From NCBI GenBank assembly GCA_005884825.1, contig VAZT01000222.1, positions 1-8,084 of the forward strand: 8,084 nt of DNA, read 5' to 3'. The first letter of the stretch is position 1; each line of letters begins with the position of its first letter. The position numbers and the translations under genes were made by a program. The DNA comes from Alphaproteobacteria bacterium (GTDB lineage Bacteria > Pseudomonadota > Alphaproteobacteria > ATCC43930 > CGMCC-115725). Under the pieces are notes generated by a model that was given only the letters and a program-made list of their open reading frames with translations, was not told the origin of the DNA and searched no databases. This document shows positions 1 to 5,227 of the stretch, piece after piece.

Positions 1-22
1 CATTGGCGGGGGATTGGCATCG

Positions 23-867
23 ATGGCAGCAAGTTGGGATCCGGGAATCGTGCGCTACCCGGATCAGAGGATAAAGACTCTCGACCCAAGGTTTACGCCG
101 CTCGTTCTCGGAAATGCGGCGGTGGAGGTGATCGCCAGCGGATGCCGGTTTAATGAGGGACCGGTGTGGTTCGGAGACCTTCGTTGCTTGATCTGGAGCG
201 ACATCCCGAACGACCGGATGATGAAGTGGGACGAAGAAACCGGGGCGGTCAGCCTATTCCGCAAGCCGTCGCACTACGCCAACGGCAACACCCGCGATCG
301 CCAGGGACGGCTCATCACATGCGAGATGGACACGCAGCGGCTGACTCGCACCGAGCACGACGGTACGATCACCGTGCTCGCTGATTCCTTCGACGGGAAG
401 AAATTGACCGGCCCCAACGACGTCGTCGTCAAATCCGACGGTTCGATCTGGTTCAGCGACAACGGCGCCGGCATCCGCGGCAATTACTCGCCTTCTCGCC
501 CGACGAGAAGCTGCTCTATGTCATCGACACGCCCGGTCCGGGGCAGCGCACGATCCAGGTTTACGATGTCGTCGAAAACGGCACCAAAACCGCCAATCGA
601 CGCGAGTTCAACAGCGCCGAGCCGGGCGGCTCCGACGGCATGCGGATCGATGTCGAGGGCAATTTGTGGTGCGGGTGGTCCGGCGGTGAGGCCGAGGATG
701 GCGTCGTCGTGCTTGCCCCCGACGGCAAAATGATCGGCCGCATCATGCTGCCCGAGCGCTGCGCCAATGTGTGTTTCGGCGGCCGCAAACGCAATCGCCT
801 CTTCATGGCGGCGAGCCAGTCGGTCTATTCGGTCTATGTCGAGACGCAGGGCGCCGTCGGCGGCTAG
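23..867 (+). pseudogene. SMP-30/gluconolactonase/LRE-family protein, broken by an internal deletion and frameshift
   Basis: The family consists of six-bladed beta-propeller, metal-dependent sugar-lactone hydrolases. The first part (frame 2, from ATG 23 to about 487) reads a good N-terminal half. It has FNEGPVWF, whose Glu (residue 45) matches the first metal ligand, and GPNDVVV, whose Asn (residue 132) matches the conserved substrate-site Asn, followed by SIWFSD and GIRGNY. The family sequence then jumps to frame 1 at about 487, reading LAFSPDEKLLYVIDT, then GSDGMRID (Asp ligand), and ends at TAG 865-867. In the family, GIRGNY and PNGLAFSPD are normally separated by a further stretch, so roughly 30-40 residues are missing, including the middle Asn metal ligand. 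The deleted length must equal 1 modulo 3. Read straight on, frame 2 runs into unrelated low-quality sequence until about 733. ATG 23 follows a GGGGG run. TTG 14, or a start before the window, is possible because the frame is open to base 2. A chimeric assembly could also explain the break. Confidence 0.8.
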
Positions 868-3017
868 GAAGCAAGGGCGGACATAACCGCGGCGATGATC
901 GGCATGCCGATTTCATCGCGCAATGTCATCACCGATTCCGGGTGAAACTGCACCGCGGCGATCGGCAGGTGTTGGTGCTCGATTGCCATCACGACGCGGT
1001 CGTCGGTTTCCGCGGTGACCGAAAGCTCCGGCGGCAATGTGCTGCGCACCGCATGCAGCGAATGATACCGCCCGACGGTGAACTCACTCGGCAGGCCGCG
1101 CAATAGCCGGCCGCCGCGCACCCGTACCGGTGACGGCTTGCCGTGCATCGGCGGGTCGAGCACGGCGAGCGAGCCGCCGAAATACTCGACAATCCCTTGC
1201 AGGCCGAGGCAGACGCCAAATACCGGCAAATGGCGCCGGATAGCGAGATCGAGCGTCTCGGCCATCGCGAAATCGGTGGGCCGGGCCGGTCCCGGGGACA
1301 AGACGACGAGATCGTAACCGTCGCTCGCCCGCAATTCGCCGCGGGCCACATCGGGGCGCATCGTCACGACCTCCGCGCCGGTCGTGCGGATGTAATTGGC
1401 CAATGTGTGAACAAAAGAGTCTTCGTGGTCGACCAACAGCACCCGGCGACCCCTGCCGATCTCGGCTCCGGCCTCCGTTCGGGTGGCGGACGTTGTCTTC
1501 GTCCCGCGGATCGCAGTGAACATCGCCGCCGCCTTCAAGCGGGTCTCGGCTTCTTCTGCCTGCGGGTCGCTGTCGTAAAGCAACGTCGCACCGGCGCGGA
1601 CTTCGGCAACGCCGTCCTTCATGCGGATCGTGCGAAGGGTCAGCCCCGTGTTCATATTGCCGTCAAACGTTACACGCCCGATGGCCCCCCCGTACCAGCG
1701 GCGTGACGAACGCTCTTCCTCCTCGATAAAGCGGATCGCCCAACGCTTTGGCGCGCCAGTTACCGTCACCGCCCAGGCGTGGCTAAGGAAACCGTCGAGC
1801 GCGTCGAACTCCTCGCGCAACACGCCTTCGACATGATCGACGGTGTGGATCAGCCGCGAATAGAGCTCGATCTGGCGGCGCCCGATGACCCGGACGGTGC
1901 CGGGCACGCAAACCCGCGATTTGTCGTTGCGGTCGACGTCCGTGCACATCGTCAGCTCGCTCTCGTCCTTAGCGGAATTGAGCAGTTCCCGGATGCGCGC
2001 GGCGTCTTCGACCGGGTCGCGGCCGCGTGCGATCGTGCCGCTGATCGGGCAGGTCTCGATCCGCCTTCCCTCGACCCGGACATACATTTCGGGTGAGGCG
2101 GCGACCAGAAACTCGCCCTCGCCGAGATTGATCAATGCGCCATAGGGTGCCGGATTGGCCTGTCGCAGGCGGTGAAAGACGACGCTCGGCGGGTCGGCGC
2201 AAGGTTCGGCGAAGAGCTGCCCGGGCACGACCTCGAACAAATCCCCGCGCATAAAGGCCGCTCGGGCGCGTTCGACCAATGCGGCGTATTCGCCGGGGCC
2301 ATGGTCGCTCTCGTTTAGGGGGGAGGCTGGCAGATTATCGAGGCCATAACGAGCGGGTGGGGTCGAGCGCGGCAGTCCTTGCGTCGAGACGCCTCCCACA
2401 TCGAATTCGTAGCGATGGGTTGCCGTAACCTGCCGCATGTGGTCGACAACGAGGATTTCGTCAGGCAGATAGAGGACGAGATCGCGCTGGTCATCCGGCC
2501 GCGGCAGCCGCAACTCCATCGGCTCGAACTGGAAGACCAGATCGTAACCAAAGGCGCCGTAGAGCCCGAGGTGCTGGTCCTCGGCACTGCCGAACAGATC
2601 GATCAAGGCGCGCAGGATCGAGAACACCGAGGGCTGCCGGCTGCGGCTCTCCTCCGGAAAACGCTGCTCGGTTTGCTCGATCTCACCCGATATCCGAGCG
2701 CGCCCGACACGTTCGACGCGACTTGCGGCCAGATCAGCGAGGCTTTCGGCAATCGGCCCCAACAGAACGAGGCCACGCTCGTTTAGGGCTTCGATCGAGA
2801 ACCGGCGTCCGCGCGCGGTGAAAACCAGCGGCGGGTCGACAAAGCCCATATCCCACCGCGTATAACGGCCGGGAAACTCGAAGCTCGAGGAAAACAAGAC
2901 CCCGCGCCGCTCGTCGAGCGCTCGGGCCAACGCGGTGTCGGCCGGCTGATAGTCGCGGTTGCGGATCTCCCGCGTAACGCGGATGCCGCCTTTGGTAAAA
3001 TAGCTTTTGGGCTTCAT
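864..3017 (-). CDS. trpE(G): Fused anthranilate synthase, TrpE and TrpG domains in one chain
   Basis: It converts chorismate and glutamine to anthranilate, glutamate and pyruvate, the first committed step of tryptophan synthesis, in the cytoplasm. The product has 717 residues, close to the roughly 730 of rhizobial TrpE(G). Residues 1 to about 505 are the chorismate-using component I. They include an N-terminal SSSFEFPGRYTRWD stretch in the region where other TrpE proteins sense Trp, and the conserved ISGTIARGRDP, DESELTMCTDVDRNDKSRV and VTVTGAPK motifs. After a linker of about 20 residues, residues 525-717 are the class I glutamine amidotransferase. It has LSPGPARP, the nucleophile Cys603 in GVCLGLQG, and His692/Glu694 in FHPES, so the triad is complete. 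Start ATG 3017 has a good ribosome site (AGAGGG at 3028-3023, five bases away). Expression is probably controlled by the attenuator just upstream. Its TAG stop shares CTAG with the convergent SMP-30 remnant. The gene appears intact. Confidence 0.97.
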   Translation of the reverse strand: MKPKSYFTKGGIRVTREIRNRDYQPADTALARALDERRGVLFSSSFEFPGRYTRWDMGFVDPPLVFTARGRRFSIEALNERGLVLLGPIAESLADLAASRVERVGRARISGEIEQTEQRFPEESRSRQPSVFSILRALIDLFGSAEDQHLGLYGAFGYDLVFQFEPMELRLPRPDDQRDLVLYLPDEILVVDHMRQVTATHRYEFDVGGVSTQGLPRSTPPARYGLDNLPASPLNESDHGPGEYAALVERARAAFMRGDLFEVVPGQLFAEPCADPPSVVFHRLRQANPAPYGALINLGEGEFLVAASPEMYVRVEGRRIETCPISGTIARGRDPVEDAARIRELLNSAKDESELTMCTDVDRNDKSRVCVPGTVRVIGRRQIELYSRLIHTVDHVEGVLREEFDALDGFLSHAWAVTVTGAPKRWAIRFIEEEERSSRRWYGGAIGRVTFDGNMNTGLTLRTIRMKDGVAEVRAGATLLYDSDPQAEEAETRLKAAAMFTAIRGTKTTSATRTEAGAEIGRGRRVLLVDHEDSFVHTLANYIRTTGAEVVTMRPDVARGELRASDGYDLVVLSPGPARPTDFAMAETLDLAIRRHLPVFGVCLGLQGIVEYFGGSLAVLDPPMHGKPSPVRVRGGRLLRGLPSEFTVGRYHSLHAVRSTLPPELSVTAETDDRVVMAIEHQHLPIAAVQFHPESVMTLRDEIGMPIIAAVMSALAS

Positions 3018-3074
3018 GGGGACCCTCTGGTTGGGATCGCCCCGGGTTCCGGATAGGTCCGCCGTGAATTGCGA

Positions 3075-3102
3075 AGGCCGCCCGGTGCTCCCTGGGCGGC
3101 CT
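3075..3102 (-). terminator. trp attenuator terminator hairpin (segments 3:4)
   Basis: A perfect 9-bp stem (plus-strand AGGCCGCCC at 3075-3083 with GGGCGGCCT at 3094-3102) encloses a 10-base loop. It lies 57 bases before the trpE(G) start. In the minus-strand transcript it is followed by UUCGCAAUUC, which is only weakly U-rich, so termination may be incomplete or need a factor. The upstream arm (segment 3) can instead pair with segment 2, which is what makes this an attenuator rather than a plain terminator. The structure was read by eye and not folded. Confidence 0.8.
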
Positions 3103-3127
3103 CAATCGAAATAGGAATGCGGCCGCC
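3095..3127 (-). promoter_or_regulatory. trp antiterminator hairpin (segments 2:3)
   Basis: Plus-strand GGCCGCC at 3121-3127 is the exact complement of GGCGGCC at 3095-3101, giving a 7-bp stem with a 19-base loop. GGCGGCC at 3095-3101 also pairs with GGCCGCC at 3076-3082 in the terminator, so the two hairpins exclude each other. Segment 2 begins just after the leader-peptide stop. A ribosome stalled at the Trp codons would leave it free to pair with segment 3 and let transcription enter trpE(G). A ribosome that reaches the stop would cover segment 2 and allow the terminator. A weaker 1:2 pairing is also visible: GUGGCC within the Trp codons against GGCCGC in segment 2, including one G-U pair. 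Confidence 0.8.
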
Positions 3128-3131
3128 TAGC

Positions 3132-3176
3132 TTAGACGGGCCACCACCAAGTCGACATTTGTGAAAACTTACTCAT
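3132..3176 (-). CDS. trpL: trp operon leader peptide with three consecutive Trp codons
   Basis: This is a 14-residue open frame, MSKFSQMSTWWWPV, ending in TAA at 3134-3132. TGG TGG TGG occupies 3149-3141. Its role is to sense charged tRNA-Trp: ribosome stalling here decides which hairpin forms downstream. The position (114 bases before the trpE(G) ATG), the WWW run near the C-terminus and the following alternating hairpins match rhizobial TrpL, which is also about 14 residues long with WWW. ATG 3176 has no Shine-Dalgarno sequence but sits where transcription should start, so a leaderless start is likely, as reported for S. meliloti trpL. An internal ATG at 3158 would give MSTWWWPV and is the alternative. 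Confidence 0.88.
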   Translation of the reverse strand: MSKFSQMSTWWWPV

Positions 3177-3184
3177 CACGTGCA

Positions 3185-3213
3185 CGTTAGCGTGTTTGAC
3201 GCACGTATGGCAA
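3185..3213 (-). promoter_or_regulatory. Probable sigma-70-type promoter of trpL-trpE(G)
   Basis: On the minus strand, TTGCCA (3213-3208) lies exactly 17 bases before CTAACG (3190-3185). The -10 box ends 8 bases before the A of ATG 3176, so transcription would begin at or next to the leader start codon. A second -35 candidate, TTGACC (3220-3215), has worse spacing. The -10 match is only moderate. A perfect 10-bp palindrome, ACGTGCACGT (3178-3187), overlaps the -10 and start region. Confidence 0.55.
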
Positions 3214-3236
3214 CGGTCAAAATTGCCTCGGCTATG

Positions 3237-3304
3237 CCCCTCACCCTCCCGCTTCGCGGCTCCCTCCCTCTCCCCGCATGCGGGGAGAGGGTTGGGGTGA
3301 GGGG
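3237..3304. repeat. Palindromic REP-like element absorbed into the kynA 3' end
   Basis: The outer arms CCCCTCACCC (3237-3246) and GGGTGAGGGG (3295-3304) are perfect inverted repeats. Inside them is a perfect 26-bp palindrome at 3266-3291 centred on GCATGC, with CTCTCCCC/GGGGAGAG flanks. This CCCTCACCC...CTCTCCCCGC type of sequence is a familiar dispersed element of proteobacterial genomes; when translated it gives SPQPSP/MRGEG-like tails. Here it overlaps the end of kynA and provides the stop codon. The RNA would form a strong hairpin between kynA and the trp promoter, but no U-run follows, so a terminator role is uncertain. Confidence 0.75.
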
Positions 3305-4218
3305 CCCTGCTCCGAGTCGTACCCGGCGGCGGCGAGGTCGAACTCCTGCGGGCGGCTGAACATCTCACTGCGCACGTCCCACAGCTCCGGGTACATCGGG
3401 TGCTCGAAGAGCTGGTTGGCGGCGGCCCGCAAATACCGCAATCCGCTGGAGCCGCCCGTTCCGGTGTTGGCGCCGATGACCCGCGACACGGTCGCGAGGT
3501 GTGCAAAACGCCATTTCCGGAACGCATCTTCCAGATCGATCAATTTTTCGCCGAGCTGATACAACTCCGGCGCGCTGGCGCGGTTTCGGTAGACGTAGCT
3601 CCATGCCCTGAACACCGCCGCAATTTTGCGGTGCAGGTGCGAGTAGTCTCCCGAACGCGGGTCCTCGATGCCGAATGCCGGTAGGACTCTCGCCATGTAC
3701 GAGATCACCGCATCGTAGATGGCGGGCGCTGCCAAAGCGATGCGCAACCGCTCTTTTTCTTCTTCGCTCTGCGCGTTCTCGAACACGTCGATCGTTTGCC
3801 TGCCACCACCTGGCAGTTCGAAATCGAGGAAGCGGTATTTGAGGCCGAGCTTGTATTCCAGCATTCTGTATTGAACCGACTGGAACCCTGAGGCGCCGTC
3901 CCGCCCCACCGTCTCGCGGAATAGGAAAAATTCGTCCGGGGTCAAAGTCGCCATGACGTCCCACGACGAGATCAGGATGTGCTGGATCGCGCTGACCCGC
4001 GACAGCCGCTTGAAGGCGATGATGCAATCGGCGTCCTGCGCCTCTTCCTTCATCAAAGATTTGATCGCGCAATCGAGCTCGTGGATGGCGAGCTTGAACC
4101 ACAGCTCATGCTGCTGGTGGATGATGATGAACAGCAGCTCGTCGTCGGAGCTGGTCTGCAGTATCTGCGCGGAAAGCAGCCGCTGCAGCCCGAGGTAACT
4201 GGCGTATGTATTCTTCAT
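3241..4218 (-). CDS. kynA: Tryptophan 2,3-dioxygenase (heme enzyme of the kynurenine pathway)
   Basis: It oxidises L-tryptophan with O2 to N-formylkynurenine, the first step of Trp degradation, in the cytoplasm. From ATG 4218 it has 325 residues. Visible are F30 and H34 in FIIIHQQHELWFK, SGFQSVQYR (110-118, with the carboxylate-binding Arg118), DLEDAFRKWRFAH with the proximal heme ligand His240, and the active-site loop GTGGSSG (253-259). All key residues are present. HQQHELWFK replaces the HQTSELW common in many bacterial enzymes, which suggests a different subfamily. The family core ends near LWDVRSEM (about 286). Of the remaining residues, about 20 from GPSPQPSP onward are repeat-encoded. 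The frame is open upstream to TTG 4266, but that part is the translated upstream repeat, so ATG 4218 is preferred. No clear Shine-Dalgarno sequence is seen, only a GGGGGUGA run in the repeat. It follows the DUF364 gene by about 140 bases on the same strand. Confidence 0.95.
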   Translation of the reverse strand: MKNTYASYLGLQRLLSAQILQTSSDDELLFIIIHQQHELWFKLAIHELDCAIKSLMKEEAQDADCIIAFKRLSRVSAIQHILISSWDVMATLTPDEFFLFRETVGRDGASGFQSVQYRMLEYKLGLKYRFLDFELPGGGRQTIDVFENAQSEEEKERLRIALAAPAIYDAVISYMARVLPAFGIEDPRSGDYSHLHRKIAAVFRAWSYVYRNRASAPELYQLGEKLIDLEDAFRKWRFAHLATVSRVIGANTGTGGSSGLRYLRAAANQLFEHPMYPELWDVRSEMFSRPQEFDLAAAGYDSEQGPSPQPSPRMRGEGGSREAGG

Positions 4219-4225
4219 GGGGATG

Positions 4226-4306
4226 GTCACCCCCGCGAAAGCGGGGGTCCAGGGGTTGCCGCGCAACCGCTCGTCCTGTCTGGATTCCCGCTTTCGCGGG
4301 AATGAC
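4226..4306. repeat. REP-like paired inverted repeat between the DUF364 gene and kynA
   Basis: Two 27-base units face each other at 4226-4252 and 4280-4306. Each is itself a hairpin around a GAAA/TTTC centre (CCCGCGAAAGCGGG core) with GTCA at the outer edge and CCAG at the inner edge. They are separated by a 27-base spacer that holds a third small hairpin (GGTTGC 4254-4259 with GCAACC 4263-4268). The two units differ at four positions, and in each unit the changes keep base pairing (CC/GG versus TT/AA). Translated, this sequence gives the WTPAFAGVT/DPRFRGGD strings that often appear as false peptide ends in proteobacterial annotations. It lies only seven bases from the kynA start codon. Confidence 0.8.
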
Positions 4307-4358
4307 GAGGCACAAGCGACAATCCGCCACCAATTCCGATATGCGCTTTGGTCACTCT

Positions 4359-5219
4359 CTATGCCGCTGAGTTGAGCCCCGAGCGCTCGACGAGCACGAC
4401 CTTCTGCGCGGAGCGGCCGAGAAAGTGGTAGCCGGACCCACCTTCGGCGAGCGTCTCGAGAAATTCATCCGGCGCGGTGATGCGAACCGTGCCGAGAATA
4501 TCGGCGCCGCGGCGCAGAAACGCGTCGGGCAAGAGACTGACCGTAGGGCCGACCATCGTCACCCGAGCCACCGGCTTCGCCAGGTGCAACAGCTCTTCCA
4601 GCGTGTCGTTGATCAAAGTCGTGCCGGTAATCAGCAGCACGTCGGCCTCGGGAACGACGCTGCCCGCCTGTTCGGCCGGACGGAAGAACGGAAGCTCCTC
4701 GGCTTTGAGGGTCGCCGGGTCCTGCTCGACCACGAGGAAAGGCTGGCGGCGGCGCTTCAGCTCGCGCAGGAACGGCACAAAAGCGCCGACGACAACGACC
4801 TTGTCGCCGGGGCGCATCTCGGTCGCGTCGAACGCATCGACGCCTAGGCGCAGCTCGGTTACCGGATGCGGACGGCGGCGCCAGCAGGTGTCGGCGAGGG
4901 CGTTCATCGCCGCGATGCCGACGGCGCGGCGAATGCTGTGATCGCCGAGCGCTTCCTTGGCGAGGTCGAGCGCCGGGCGGCCGTGCAGCTTGCCGGGAAA
5001 CGGCATTGCCATCGCCGATGTCGGACAACAGACCGCCTCGGGGATCGTCTTGATCGGCGTCGCGCAGGCCCCGGCTATGCCGTTGCTGAGCTTCACTCCG
5101 GTGAAGAACAAGCCAATAACCGCGCGCTCGACCATTAGGCCATCGAGCTCGGGGCCGAGAATCTCCGGGATCGCGGCAAGGGTCTCGCGGAGTATCGTTT
5201 TCTCGTCGGTTTCCGGCAT
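4359..5219 (-). CDS. DUF4213/DUF364 two-domain protein (putative heavy-metal chelation family)
   Basis: The product has 286 residues. Residues from about 10 to 95 match the enolase-N-like DUF4213 domain (LFFTGVKLSNGIAG, then ACATP). Residues about 125-270 match the Rossmann-like DUF364 domain, with LGVDAFDATEMRPGDKVVVVGAF, LVVEQDP, ADVLLITGTTLINDTLEELL and VTMVGPTVSLLPDAF. The family is often annotated as putative heavy-metal chelation because some members lie near metal-uptake genes; its biochemical role is unproven. Cysteines occur at residues 52, 64, 65 and 112, and Cys64-Cys65 is an adjacent pair. ATG 5219 is chosen over TTG 5231 because GAGG lies four bases before it. The upstream amidase stop is only eight bases from this ATG, so the two are almost certainly cotranscribed. 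No metal-transport gene is visible in the window, so a function in amino-acid or amide metabolism is equally possible. Confidence 0.85.
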   Translation of the reverse strand: MPETDEKTILRETLAAIPEILGPELDGLMVERAVIGLFFTGVKLSNGIAGACATPIKTIPEAVCCPTSAMAMPFPGKLHGRPALDLAKEALGDHSIRRAVGIAAMNALADTCWRRRPHPVTELRLGVDAFDATEMRPGDKVVVVGAFVPFLRELKRRRQPFLVVEQDPATLKAEELPFFRPAEQAGSVVPEADVLLITGTTLINDTLEELLHLAKPVARVTMVGPTVSLLPDAFLRRGADILGTVRITAPDEFLETLAEGGSGYHFLGRSAQKVVLVERSGLNSAA

Positions 5220-5227
5220 TCTTCCTC

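Larger units (their letters stand above)
3065..3176 (-). ncRNA. trp leader RNA (rnTrpL-like attenuated transcript)
   Basis: This is the short RNA expected when transcription begins at the leader ATG and stops after the 3:4 hairpin. It carries the leader peptide and segments 1-4. In Sinorhizobium meliloti the equivalent attenuated RNA is released and acts in trans on other mRNAs, and the leader peptide has its own roles. Whether that holds here cannot be read from the sequence. The 5' end is inferred from promoter spacing and the 3' end from the hairpin, so both are approximate. Confidence 0.6.

Noticed and set aside
3266..3291. Intrinsic terminator of kynA
   Set aside because: The hairpin is strong but no U-run follows on the minus-strand transcript, so it is listed as a repeat rather than a terminator.
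3132..3527. 131-codon minus-strand frame ending in WWWPV
   Set aside because: Most of it is an out-of-frame shadow of kynA read through the repeat. Only its last 14 codons are kept, as trpL.
4219..4266. N-terminal extension of kynA from TTG 4266
   Set aside because: The extra residues (RGNPWTPAFAGVTIP) are the translation of the REP-like repeat, and the dioxygenase similarity begins at MKNTYASYLGL.
4226..4306. Possible CRISPR repeat-spacer unit (27-base repeats, 27-base spacer)
   Set aside because: There are only two units, in inverted rather than direct orientation, each with its own hairpin, and there are no cas genes. It fits a REP-like pair.
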